In this document: positions 8,725 to 16,791 of the stretch, piece after piece | Layout: every line of letters starts with the position of its first letter | Position numbering within the stretch: position 1 is the stretch's first letter | Assembly: GCA_902797165.1 (NCBI GenBank) | Contig: CADBRU010000018.1 | Location: 1 to 64,000, forward strand | Direction of reading: 5' to 3' | Length of the DNA stretch: 64,000 bases | From: an uncultured Elusimicrobium sp. | GTDB lineage: Bacteria > Elusimicrobiota > Elusimicrobia > Elusimicrobiales > Elusimicrobiaceae | Notes under the pieces: model-generated | What the model saw: the letters and a program-made list of their open reading frames with translations, nothing else | Databases searched by the model: none | Told to the model about the DNA's origin: nothing | Translations under genes and position numbers: made by a program

Positions 8725-8743
8725 ACTTTCTCTCCTTTTTTGT

Positions 8744-8840
8744 CGTCATCCCGCAATGTTTCTGTGCGGGATATAGTGTCGTTTATTTATACCCCGCACT
8801 ACAACCCTGCGGGGTGACGGTAGCGGGGCACAAGACACTA
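8744..8840. repeat. REP-like palindromic element with nested hairpins
   Basis: Two perfect stems lie side by side: ATCCCGCA (8748-8755)/TGCGGGAT (8765-8772) and CCCCGCA (8792-8798)/TGCGGGG (8808-8814). The outer ends CGTCATCCCGCA (8744) and TGCGGGGTGACG (8808-8819) are inverted copies with one mismatch. A further pair, TAGTGTC (8774-8780) and GACACTA (8834-8840), encloses the second stem. A run of 14 A follows at 8858-8871. Such nested palindromes are typical of REP/MITE-like intergenic elements. Confidence 0.6.
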
Positions 8841-8995
8841 ATTTCAACTACTATTCTAAAAAAAAAAAAAACTGCGTTTGTCAAGCCTTTTTTTAATATT
8901 TTACCTATTTTTTCATATCCATCGTCGATAAATAATTTATAAAATTTTTACATTTTTCAGGCTTTCTTGTCTGTTTTTTGCTAAACTTTATATAT

Positions 8996-9442
8996 ATGAA
9001 GAAATACGTATTGTTTTTAGTAGGTATAATCGGTCTGTTTTTTATAGCGGCGTGTGATTCTTACAAGCATACAAATGTTACGTTACCCGACGGTTTTGTG
9101 ATTCATGCGCGCATTGCCGACACGCCGGAAAAAACGGAAAAGGGCCTGATGTTTGTCAAACACTTACCCGCCGATGAAGGCATGCTTTTTGTGTTTGATA
9201 AAACCGATACCCATTATTTTTGGATGAAAAATACGCTCATTGATTTAGATATTATTTATTTATCCTCCGACAGTAAAATTACGCAACTTTACGAACACGT
9301 GCCGCATACGTATACCTACACGCCTACTGCTGAAATACCTGTTGTACCGGGCATGGGACTATATGTGTTGGAAGCGGCCGCCGGCACTATTACGCGCCAC
9401 CAATTAAAAAGCGGAGATAAAATTTCATTTACATTGCCATGA
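8996..9442 (+). CDS. DUF192-family lipoprotein
   Basis: This 148-residue protein has a lipoprotein signal peptide (about residues 1-20, lipobox IAAC with Cys at about 20) and a DUF192 domain. Domain hallmarks are KGLMFVKHLPADEGMLFVF (about 47-65), FWMKNTLIDLDIIYL (about 74-88) and the C-terminal GMGLYVLEAAAG. The function of DUF192 is not settled; it is a small secreted or membrane-attached domain common in bacteria. The ATG at 8996 was chosen because it gives the signal peptide; an extended -10 TGCTAAACT ends eight bases before it and no Shine-Dalgarno is present. It overlaps the next gene by four bases (ATGA), so the two are translationally coupled. Confidence 0.88.
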   Translation: MKKYVLFLVGIIGLFFIAACDSYKHTNVTLPDGFVIHARIADTPEKTEKGLMFVKHLPADEGMLFVFDKTDTHYFWMKNTLIDLDIIYLSSDSKITQLYEHVPHTYTYTPTAEIPVVPGMGLYVLEAAAGTITRHQLKSGDKISFTLP

Positions 9443-10875
9443 AGAAATATATTTCTATTTTGTTTTGTTTATGTTTTGTTTCTATCGGGTTTGCACAAGA
9501 AAACACCGCAGAAGATGCGTTGTATCAAAATGCCAAGCGGCATTTAATTAATTTACTGGATATTGACACTTCGCAGCCGCAACCCAACGAAACCGCCGCC
9601 GCGCGCTATATTTATAAAGAGTTAAACAAGCATAAAATTGACTGGGAATTTTTATCTCCGCGCAAAGGCACCGCCAATGTGCTCGCACGCATTAAAGGCA
9701 GTGACCCAAAAGCAAAACCGCTGCTGCTTATTTCCCATTTAGATACGGCTGCCGCCGGAGAAAATTGGTCCGTCCCTCCTTATAAAGCCACGTTATTAGA
9801 CGGTAAAATTTACGGTTTAGGCGTAACCGATGCCAAAAATTATACCGCCATGCACTTGGCACTTTTCACCGCTATTAAAGATAGCGGCCGCACCCCAAAA
9901 CGCGATATTATTTTGCTGGCTACCTCCGGGGAAGAAACCGGCAGTCATACCGGACTTAAATGGTTGGGTGAAACCCATTGGGATAAAATTGCCCCCGGCT
10001 TTGCGCTTAATGAAGGCGGCGGCATTATCAAAAACACCCCGCAGAATAAACCGCTCGTTTTTGCGGAAGCCGGAACTAAAATGTATATGGATATCAAACT
10101 GACTGCCGCCGGAGAAACTTTGCATGCCTCTTTGCCGGTACAGGAAAATGCGGTATATCGGCTTTCACAGGCACTGGCCAAACTGGAACAATTTTCCCCG
10201 CAAGCCCGCCTGACGGATACCGCCCGCGCCTTTTTCAGCCGCTTGGCACCCTTGCAAGATGAAGATGCGCAAACCACTTTGCGCTTATTACTCTACGGAA
10301 ATGAACAAGAACGCCAAATGGCGGCCGATATTATTTCGCAAGACCCTGTTTTCCGCACGCAACTTAAAGATACCCTTACCCCGGTTAATATTTCTTCGGG
10401 CACCGACACAGGGGCATCTGCGCCCGAAGCCTCCGTAATTGTCAATGTCCGTTTACTGCCCGACACCGATCCGGATCAATTTATAGAAGATATGAAAAAT
10501 TTCTTAGGGGAAGATGAAGGCATAAGCGTAGAAATCTTGGAGCGACCGCAACTGCCGTTTCCGAAACCCATGGACGGAAAAGATGATTTATTTTTGGCCA
10601 TTTCGGACGCCGCCGAACAAATGTGGCCGGGTGCCGTGGCTGTGCCGGGGTTGAGTCCGGCCTCGGGAGACAGTGAATTTTTACGTCGGTTAGGAGTCAT
10701 TACCTACGGCTTAGGTCCTGCCATGAATATGGAAGAAGACGAAGAAGCCCCCTCTGCTCATACCGCTAACGAATATATTTCCGAAACGGATTATCAAGAA
10801 CAAGTGCAATTTTTTGCGCAAGTGGTGCACGATTTTGTGTTTGATGATCCGGCCGAAAATTCCGACGAAGAATAA
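9439..10875 (+). CDS. Secreted M20-family metallopeptidase
   Basis: This 478-residue M20/M28-like zinc peptidase or amidohydrolase has an N-terminal signal peptide (MKKYISILFCLCFVSIGFAQ). The catalytic region carries LLLISHLDT (about 97-105, metal His and Asp), GLGVTDAKNY (about 130-139, bridging Asp) and TSGEETGS (about 161-168, catalytic and metal Glu). A dimerisation lid and the C-terminal metal-ligand region (SGDSEFLRRLG, then APSAHTANEYI with a His) follow, so all ligands appear present. Relatives are carboxypeptidases or aminoacylases. Export suggests peptide trimming in the periplasm, feeding uptake systems such as the Opp and AGCS transporters in this window. Its start overlaps the DUF192 gene by four bases. 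Confidence 0.9.
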   Translation: MKKYISILFCLCFVSIGFAQENTAEDALYQNAKRHLINLLDIDTSQPQPNETAAARYIYKELNKHKIDWEFLSPRKGTANVLARIKGSDPKAKPLLLISHLDTAAAGENWSVPPYKATLLDGKIYGLGVTDAKNYTAMHLALFTAIKDSGRTPKRDIILLATSGEETGSHTGLKWLGETHWDKIAPGFALNEGGGIIKNTPQNKPLVFAEAGTKMYMDIKLTAAGETLHASLPVQENAVYRLSQALAKLEQFSPQARLTDTARAFFSRLAPLQDEDAQTTLRLLLYGNEQERQMAADIISQDPVFRTQLKDTLTPVNISSGTDTGASAPEASVIVNVRLLPDTDPDQFIEDMKNFLGEDEGISVEILERPQLPFPKPMDGKDDLFLAISDAAEQMWPGAVAVPGLSPASGDSEFLRRLGVITYGLGPAMNMEEDEEAPSAHTANEYISETDYQEQVQFFAQVVHDFVFDDPAENSDEE

Positions 10876-10876
10876 C

Positions 10877-11647
10877 TTATAAATCGGCTACCAGTTCAAT
10901 CGGGCAATGGTCCGAGCCCATCACATCGGAAAGCATCCCCGCACTTTTAAGTTTACTTATTGACGGCGTGTCAATAAAGAAATAATCAATGCGCCAGCCT
11001 ACATTTCGTTTGCGCGCACCGGTTTTATAATCCCACCACGTATAATGTCCGCCGTCTTTGACAAAATGACGGAAAGTATCTGTGTAACCCCCTTCAATAA
11101 ATTTATCAAGCCATACACGTTCTTCGGGTAAAAAACCGGTGTGGGTTTCGTTTTCTTTGGGGCGCGCTAAATCAATAGGCTCGTGTGCGGTGTTGACATC
11201 ACCGCATACAATTACCGTTTTGCCCGTCTTAAAAAGGGCTTTACTCTTTTTCAAAAAGCAGTCATAAAAGCGTAGTTTAAAATCAATACGTTCCGGCCCC
11301 TGTCCGCCGTTTGGGTAATAAATATTTAAGAAGAAAAAAGTCGGATATTCCAGTATCAGGGTGCGGCCCTCCCGGTCAAATTCCACATCTCCCAACCCTT
11401 GCCAAACGTTTAACGGTTTTTGCTTGGTATAGACAGCTACACCGCTATATCCCTTGCGCTCGGCAGAGGCAAAATAAGCATGCCATCCTTTAGGCGTACG
11501 CAGTGCTTCGGACAATTGTTCCGGCTCGGCTTTGGTTTCTTGAATTGCCACAATATCAGCACCGCATGTATTTAGAAAATCTAAAAATCCTTTTTTCTCT
11601 ACGGCACGCAGTCCGTTTACATTCCATGAAATCAGTTTGGTCAACAT
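10877..11647 (-). CDS. xthA: Exodeoxyribonuclease III / AP endonuclease
   Basis: This 256-residue EEP-superfamily nuclease has all ExoIII motifs: SWNVNGLRAV (about 8-17), the metal-binding Glu in QETKAE (about 37-42), GDVNTAHEPIDLARP (about 150-164), a YTWWDY segment and the terminal SDHCPIEL with catalytic Asp-His (about 246-253). It cleaves at abasic sites and degrades 3' ends in base-excision repair in the cytoplasm. GAGGGA lies before the ATG. Its stop is 1 bp from the stop of the convergent M20 peptidase, with no terminator between them. The upstream region is shared divergently with metK. Confidence 0.95.
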   Translation of the reverse strand: MLTKLISWNVNGLRAVEKKGFLDFLNTCGADIVAIQETKAEPEQLSEALRTPKGWHAYFASAERKGYSGVAVYTKQKPLNVWQGLGDVEFDREGRTLILEYPTFFFLNIYYPNGGQGPERIDFKLRFYDCFLKKSKALFKTGKTVIVCGDVNTAHEPIDLARPKENETHTGFLPEERVWLDKFIEGGYTDTFRHFVKDGGHYTWWDYKTGARKRNVGWRIDYFFIDTPSISKLKSAGMLSDVMGSDHCPIELVADL

Positions 11648-11659
11648 AGCATTCCCTCT

Positions 11660-11690
11660 TAATTAGTATAATATGTATTATTATATGAAA
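11660..11690. promoter_or_regulatory. Divergent xthA/metK promoter region
   Basis: The 74-bp gap between the two starts contains TATAAT on the plus strand (11667-11672, for metK) and TATAAT on the minus strand (11679-11684, for xthA). No clear -35 boxes are seen. The metK leader is too short and unstructured for a SAM riboswitch. Confidence 0.4.
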
Positions 11691-11721
11691 TGTCCGTCCC
11701 CCTCAGCGGCGAGGAGTTAGT

Positions 11722-12882
11722 ATGATTAAACAAGGTACTTGTTTTTTTACGTCGGAATCGGTAGCCAAAGGGCACCCTGACAAAGTATGTGATCAAATTT
11801 CCGATGCTATCTTAGATGCTATTTTATCCAAAGACAAAGTAGCCCGCGTGGCCTGTGAAACGTATATCACGCGCGGGTTGGTAGTGGTCGGCGGAGAAAT
11901 TACCACTAAAACTTGGGTAGATGTAGAGCAAATTGTCCGCAATTTGTTAAAAGACATCGGTTATACCGATGCCAAATACGGTTTTAATGCCGATACTTGC
12001 GCTGTGATAAACGTAATCGGCAAACAATCGCCGGATATCAGCCAAGGGGTGGATGTCGGCGGCGCCGGAGACCAAGGTTTAATGGTCGGTTATGCCGTAG
12101 ATGAAACGCTTGAATATATGCCCTTGCCGCTAGTTTTGTCCAACGAAATTTTGCGCAATTTGGAAAAGGCCCGCAAAAACGGAACCCTCCCCTATCTGGG
12201 ACCCGATGCCAAAAGCCAAGTAACGGTGGAATATAAAGACGGTGAACCGCTGCGCGTGGATACGGTAGTCGTTTCTACCCAACATACCGAAGATATTTTG
12301 GACCGCACCGGTAAAAAAATTACCGAAAAATCAAAAGAAGAAATCAAAACCATTGCCATTTTTCCCGCGCTTAAAAAATGGATCGATAAGGACACCAAAA
12401 TTTTCATTAATCCGACCGGAAAATTTGTCATTGGCGGACCGCAGAGCGATACCGGTATGACCGGACGCAAAATTATTGTAGATACTTACGGCGGGCGCTG
12501 TCCGCACGGCGGCGGTGCTTTCTCCGGCAAGGACCCCACCAAGGTGGACCGTTCCGCGGCTTATATGGCGCGCTATATTGCCAAAAATATTGTAGCGGCC
12601 AAATTGGCTAAAGAATGTACGGTACAAATTGCGTATGCTATCGGAAAAGATGAACCGGTTGGTTTCTACGTGGATACGGACGGTACGGGCAAGATATCCG
12701 ACCAAGAGTTGGCCCGCATAGCCCGCAAAGTGTTCCCCATGACCCCTAAAGGCATTATTGAACACTTTAATCTGCGTAACCCCATCTATTTGCGCACCGC
12801 GGCCTACGGGCATTTTGGCAGAAAAGCATTTCCGTGGGAAGCCACCGATAAAGTAAAAGAACTGCAAAAATTAGCCAAGTAA
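11722..12882 (+). CDS. metK: S-adenosylmethionine synthetase
   Basis: This 386-residue methionine adenosyltransferase is normal in length. It makes S-adenosylmethionine from methionine and ATP in the cytoplasm. The signatures are all present: [20 protein letters not shown] (about 12-31), [12 protein letters not shown] (about 114-125), the phosphate-binding [19 protein letters not shown] (about 257-275) and the closing [16 protein letters not shown] lies nine bases before the ATG. It is monocistronic with a strong terminator and reads as a conserved housekeeping gene. Confidence 0.97.
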   Translation: MIKQGTCFFTSESVAKGHPDKVCDQISDAILDAILSKDKVARVACETYITRGLVVVGGEITTKTWVDVEQIVRNLLKDIGYTDAKYGFNADTCAVINVIGKQSPDISQGVDVGGAGDQGLMVGYAVDETLEYMPLPLVLSNEILRNLEKARKNGTLPYLGPDAKSQVTVEYKDGEPLRVDTVVVSTQHTEDILDRTGKKITEKSKEEIKTIAIFPALKKWIDKDTKIFINPTGKFVIGGPQSDTGMTGRKIIVDTYGGRCPHGGGAFSGKDPTKVDRSAAYMARYIAKNIVAAKLAKECTVQIAYAIGKDEPVGFYVDTDGTGKISDQELARIARKVFPMTPKGIIEHFNLRNPIYLRTAAYGHFGRKAFPWEATDKVKELQKLAK

Positions 12883-12895
12883 TTTAATCAAGCAC

Positions 12896-12926
12896 AAAAA
12901 ACCCCGCTCTCATGAGCGGGGTTTTT
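12896..12926. terminator. Bidirectional terminator between metK and aminotransferase
   Basis: AAAAAACCCCGCTC pairs with GAGCGGGGTTTTT around an AT-rich loop. It lies between two convergent stops. Confidence 0.92.
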
Positions 12927-12939
12927 ATTCCCAAAATTT

Positions 12940-14154
12940 CTATTTCATACAACTTTTAATCGTGGCGGCTAGCCGTTTAACCCCTTCTTCTAATTGTTCA
13001 AAAGAAGAATAAGAGAAGTTTAAACGCAAATCATTATGCTTGGCATAGCGCGGCGGATAAAAATCAAATCCCGCCACATACGCTACTTTATTTTTGACCG
13101 CTTCATGTAGCATCTTTTGCGTATCTATATATTCCGGCACGGTCACCCAAAGGAAAAGTCCCCCTTCCGGGCGGGTCCATTTGACACCCTTGGGCATATA
13201 CTTTTCAAGCATTTGGAGCATAAAATCGCGCTTTTTGCCATACGATTTTACTTCTTCCACAATATGCGGCATCAAGCGTCCGCTTTTAATATATGCCGCG
13301 GTGGCTACTTGTAATACCGGAGAGGTACATAAGTCCATGGCTTGCTTTAAAATGACAAATTTGCGAATCACATGCGCCGGCCCTACAATATATCCCAAGC
13401 GAAAACCCGGCACAAATATTTTGGAAAACGTAAAAAGCGTAATTACATTACCGCGGCCTTGGTCAATTTTATAAAACGTATCGGGCGCTTTACCCTCAAA
13501 ACGTACTTGGCGGTAAGGTGAATCTTCCACAATAAATGTATTGTACTTTTCCGCTAATTTCAAAATGGCCTCGCGACGCTCTTGCGGGATGGTTGTTCCG
13601 GTAGGATTGGCAAATTCCGGCACTAAATAAATAAATTTGCACGATTTTCCGGCGGCTTTTAGTTCTTTCAAACGGTTTTCAATGCCTTCCACCGTTACAC
13701 CAAAATCATCACTTTCCGCGCCGTACACATCTGCACCGGCCGCCTCAAATGCTTGCAGCGCCCCCAAATAAGTAGGAGAAGCGGTAATAATGGCATCCCC
13801 GCGGTTTAAGAAGATACGCGCACACATATCCAGCGCCTGTTGGGAAGCCGACACAATGAGTAGTTGATCCGGCGTAGCGTCAATGTCTTCACTTTCTTTC
13901 ATCCACCCGACCAATGCTTCTTTGAGACATTTTTGGCCTTCGGTTGTACCGTATTGTAAGGTTTCGTTCGGATGTGCAATGACGCAGTCATGTAGCATGT
14001 GTGCTACTTCTTCGGCAGGAAATAAATTCGGATCGGGTAGCCCCCCGGCTAAAGAAATAATATCCGGTTGGGCAATGATTTTTAATAATTCGCGGATGGC
14101 AGAGGCTTTAACGCTGTTAGCGGTCTCGGAATATAATTTTTCATATTTAATCAT
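12940..14154 (-). CDS. PLP-dependent aminotransferase, class I/II (LysN/2-aminoadipate type)
   Basis: This 404-residue fold-type I aminotransferase starts with an ISLAGGLPDPNLFP segment (about 34-47), typical of the 2-aminoadipate/aromatic/branched-chain group related to MocR domains but without a DNA-binding head. Other landmarks are QYGTTEGQ, SASQQALD, FANPTG (about 180), EDSPYRQVRFEG (about 212-223) and the PLP-lysine region TFSKIFVPGFRLGY (about 243-256, Lys at about 246). It probably interconverts amino acids and 2-oxo acids in the cytoplasm; the substrate cannot be fixed from sequence. It is monocistronic, with a TCCTTG-complement ribosome binding site just upstream. Confidence 0.9.
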   Translation of the reverse strand: MIKYEKLYSETANSVKASAIRELLKIIAQPDIISLAGGLPDPNLFPAEEVAHMLHDCVIAHPNETLQYGTTEGQKCLKEALVGWMKESEDIDATPDQLLIVSASQQALDMCARIFLNRGDAIITASPTYLGALQAFEAAGADVYGAESDDFGVTVEGIENRLKELKAAGKSCKFIYLVPEFANPTGTTIPQERREAILKLAEKYNTFIVEDSPYRQVRFEGKAPDTFYKIDQGRGNVITLFTFSKIFVPGFRLGYIVGPAHVIRKFVILKQAMDLCTSPVLQVATAAYIKSGRLMPHIVEEVKSYGKKRDFMLQMLEKYMPKGVKWTRPEGGLFLWVTVPEYIDTQKMLHEAVKNKVAYVAGFDFYPPRYAKHNDLRLNFSYSSFEQLEEGVKRLAATIKSCMK

Positions 14155-14257
14155 ATAAATTCCTTGTGTGTATATCCCATCGCGGTTTTACTATCAGATT
14201 TTTCGATCCAATTTAATAAAGACAAACGCACCGGCAGATTACAAACAACGCTCTGCT

Positions 14258-14617
14258 TTACTCGGCTTCGTCCGTTAATACTTCTTGGTCTGTAATTCCG
14301 TTTTTAGAAGAACCGGACAACACATTCCCTTGAGAATCAACAACCGTTTTCTGCACCGTCATTTCGCGGTTGGGTTTTGTGTTTTTCTTTTGGGACACGG
14401 AACTTTGAATATAAGAAGAACCGTTTAATTGCTCTTCGTAAGAAGGCACGCGGTCATAATGATCGTTGGGAACGGACAAATTATCAAATTCTTGATCTAC
14501 AATTTGATACTTGGAATATTGATCCGTTAAGGCTTCTCCTTTTTGATTCTTAGAAGAAGAGGTGCAAGCCACCATGGCTAAAGCACAGATTGTCATACAC
14601 ACAAAAAGTTTTTTCAC
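14258..14617 (-). CDS. Small hypothetical lipoprotein (119 aa)
   Basis: It starts MKKLFVCMTICALAMVACTS, a lipoprotein signal with lipobox MVAC and Cys at about 18, followed by a polar Ser/Lys/Gln-rich chain with no recognisable domain. Asp after the Cys is absent, so sorting to the outer membrane is likely if Lol rules hold. The start codon is GTG at 14617 with AAAGGAG seven bases upstream. The C-terminus is acidic. No family is recognised; it could be a small cell-envelope protein. It is not obviously cotranscribed with the aminotransferase, which lies about 100 bp downstream on the same strand. Confidence 0.75.
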   Translation of the reverse strand: MKKLFVCMTICALAMVACTSSSKNQKGEALTDQYSKYQIVDQEFDNLSVPNDHYDRVPSYEEQLNGSSYIQSSVSQKKNTKPNREMTVQKTVVDSQGNVLSGSSKNGITDQEVLTDEAE

Positions 14618-14764
14618 GGTTGTTCTCCTTTTGTAATCTCTACCTGGTTATATTGTATAAATTATTTTCCCATATAGCCAGTATTATTTTAGCACTTTTT
14701 CGGCCCGAATATCGAATATAGTATAATATAACTTTGCATTAGGGCAAATTCCCTTGGGGTGAGT

Positions 14765-16168
14765 ATGGAAGCACTGTTAAAAATTTTAAATGCCTCGAAC
14801 AATTTTGTTTGGGGCCCTCCCATGATTATTTTAATCTTCAGTTTCGGCATTTATTTTACCGTTAAATTAGGGTTTATCCAAAAGTATATCTTCAAAGCCA
14901 TTAAATTATCCGTACAGCACGACGAAGGCGCCGGAACGGTCAGCAGTTTTAGTTCACTGGCCATGATGATTGGTGCCACCGTGGGAACCGGCAGCATTTT
15001 AGGCGTCACCACCGCCGTTGCCGAAGGCGGCCCGGGTGCTATTTTTTGGATGTTGGTAGCCGGCATATTTAATTTTGCCATTAAATATTGTGAATGTATG
15101 GCGGCTGTGAAATACCGTGTCCGTCGTCATAACGAATATGTGGGCGGCCCGATGTATGTAATGACCCGCGTTTTGAAAATGAAATGGCTAGCCGTCATTT
15201 TTGCGGTTGGCACGGTAGCCATGGCTTTATCGGCGGGGTCCGCTTTGCAATCTAATTCTATTGCCGACGTTTTGCGAGAAGGCTATCAAATTAACCCTTG
15301 GTTAGTGGGGCTTGTGGTAGCCTTTTTGGCATCCTTCGTAACTATAGGCGGTGTAAAGCGTATTGCGGCTTATTCGCAATGGCTTGTACCCATTATGGGT
15401 GGCATGTATTTACTGATTGCCTGTATTGTGCTTTGCATGCATTTTCACCAAATTCCGCAAGCCGTTTCTATCATTTTCATCAGTGCTTTTACCGGCAAAG
15501 CCCTGTTTGGCGGCGCGGCCGGTGTATGCGTCAGTGCCATTATAAAATCGGCCATGACCGGGGTGGGTATCGGCGTATCGCGCAGTGTAATGAGTACCGA
15601 AGCCGGCATGGGCAGCGCCGGCATTGCCGCTTCCGCCGCGCAAACCCGCAGCGCCACCCGCATGGGTATTGTTTCGGCCACTTCCGTTATTTGGACTATG
15701 TTTATTTGTTTTCTTACCGGAATTGTAATTATACTGGCCGGTAATTGGCAAGACCCCAATGTATTTTCCGCCAATTTGTGCAACAGTGCCTTTCATACCG
15801 TGCCTTATATCGGCACGCCGATTTTGATTTTCTCTTTAATTATCTTCTCGTTTACCACCTTAATTGGTTGGTCCTACTATGGGGAGAAAGCCATTGAATT
15901 TCTGACCGGCAGCCATAAATGGGCTATGCCTTGGCGTGCGCTTTATTTGATTTTGGCGGCTTTGGGCGGAGGACTGGGAACGGCTTTTTCACTGCACATA
16001 ACTATTTCACCGGATGCTTTTGCCGTAGGAATCAGCACCCGTTTTGCGTGGGCAATGGCTGTGCTGATGATGACGCTTATGACAGTGCCTAACCTAATTA
16101 TGCTTTGGTTTTTACGCCACAAACTGGCTCAAACCACCCACCGCAATTTAGCCAAAGAAATGAAATAA
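14765..16168 (+). CDS. Alanine/glycine:Na+ symporter (AGCS family)
   Basis: This integral membrane transporter of 467 residues (469 if the GTG at 14759 is used) imports small amino acids with sodium across the inner membrane. AGCS features are visible: GAGTVSSFSSLAMMIGATVGTG... in the first third (about 56-80), GPGAIFWM, YVGGPMYVM (about 130), and the highly conserved ISRSVMSTEAGMGSAGIA-like segment, here GVSRSVMSTEAGMGSA (about 272-287), then IGWSYYGEKAIEFL (about 360). About 10-11 hydrophobic helices are seen. GGGGTGA overlaps the GTG and lies just before the ATG, so the exact start is uncertain. It is monocistronic with its own terminator. Confidence 0.92.
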   Translation: MEALLKILNASNNFVWGPPMIILIFSFGIYFTVKLGFIQKYIFKAIKLSVQHDEGAGTVSSFSSLAMMIGATVGTGSILGVTTAVAEGGPGAIFWMLVAGIFNFAIKYCECMAAVKYRVRRHNEYVGGPMYVMTRVLKMKWLAVIFAVGTVAMALSAGSALQSNSIADVLREGYQINPWLVGLVVAFLASFVTIGGVKRIAAYSQWLVPIMGGMYLLIACIVLCMHFHQIPQAVSIIFISAFTGKALFGGAAGVCVSAIIKSAMTGVGIGVSRSVMSTEAGMGSAGIAASAAQTRSATRMGIVSATSVIWTMFICFLTGIVIILAGNWQDPNVFSANLCNSAFHTVPYIGTPILIFSLIIFSFTTLIGWSYYGEKAIEFLTGSHKWAMPWRALYLILAALGGGLGTAFSLHITISPDAFAVGISTRFAWAMAVLMMTLMTVPNLIMLWFLRHKLAQTTHRNLAKEMK

Positions 16169-16195
16169 AAAACCCCCGCCTTTGCGGGGGTTTTT
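16167..16195. terminator. Bidirectional terminator between AGCS symporter and pilin-like gene
   Basis: AAAAAACCCCCGC, a TTT loop and GCGGGGGTTTTT give a short strong stem between two convergent stops. Confidence 0.92.
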
Positions 16196-16207
16196 AGGAA
16201 TTTTTAC

Positions 16208-16711
16208 TTAGTTAGCATTAAAAGAAGCACATATAGAGGCCGAATACGGAAAATCATCACTTGGACCACAACTTTTCGTCCACTGTCCGGTACTTTTAGA
16301 TTTTACCCATTCTAGATAGTACTGTTCAGTAGCATTTTCAAAATCTCCATTTTGATATCGTCCAGCACTCACCGTACACCCGGTAGGATAACAATAGGCA
16401 TCAAAACAAAAATACTTACTGCAACATTTGTCATGATCATCTAGGGTGCAGTTTAAGTTACTCTCCACATCGATATCCAATAGACCGCTTTTTCCAGTCG
16501 TGGACATATCACCCACTAATTCTATTCCTTGATAGTCATTTGCTAACACATAGGTATCCACACCCGTACGAATACTGGCCGCAATTTGTAAGGCCTCGGC
16601 CATGCGGCTTTTTTCTACGGCCTTGGTATATTGCGGAAGCGCAATTGCAGACAATATACCGATAATTAATACCACTACCAGCAGTTCAATTAACGTAAAT
16701 GCTTTATTCAT
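16208..16711 (-). CDS. Type IV pilin-like protein, Cys-rich (167 aa)
   Basis: It starts MNKAFTLIELL; the residue before Phe is Ala instead of the usual Gly, tolerated by some prepilin peptidases, while the helix and [20 protein letters not shown] match the genes at 4030 and 8293. The ATG at 16711 has AAAGGAG upstream; a longer frame from 16762 would precede the leader and is rejected. The exposed part has about nine Cys, clustered as CTLDDHDKCC, CFDAYC and TGC, and ends SICASFNAN. Like its relatives it is an isolated single gene between terminators. It could be a minor pilin, pseudopilin or secreted competence-type pilin. Confidence 0.88.
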   Translation of the reverse strand: MNKAFTLIELLVVVLIIGILSAIALPQYTKAVEKSRMAEALQIAASIRTGVDTYVLANDYQGIELVGDMSTTGKSGLLDIDVESNLNCTLDDHDKCCSKYFCFDAYCYPTGCTVSAGRYQNGDFENATEQYYLEWVKSKSTGQWTKSCGPSDDFPYSASICASFNAN

Positions 16712-16759
16712 ATCATTCTCCTTTTTTATAGTGTAAACCACTATACCATATTCTAAGAC

Positions 16760-16787
16760 CAAACCCCCTGTTTATCAAGGGGTTTTG
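16760..16787. terminator. Probable terminator of the MscS-family gene
   Basis: AAACCCCC, a 9-nt loop and GGGGTTTT form a stem just beyond the MscS-type gene stop. The T tract on the minus strand is short, so efficiency is uncertain. Confidence 0.55.
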
Positions 16788-16791
16788 ACTT

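Noticed and set aside
11648-11721. SAM riboswitch in front of metK
   Set aside because: The leader is only about 50 nt after the -10 box and shows no multi-stem structure or conserved core.
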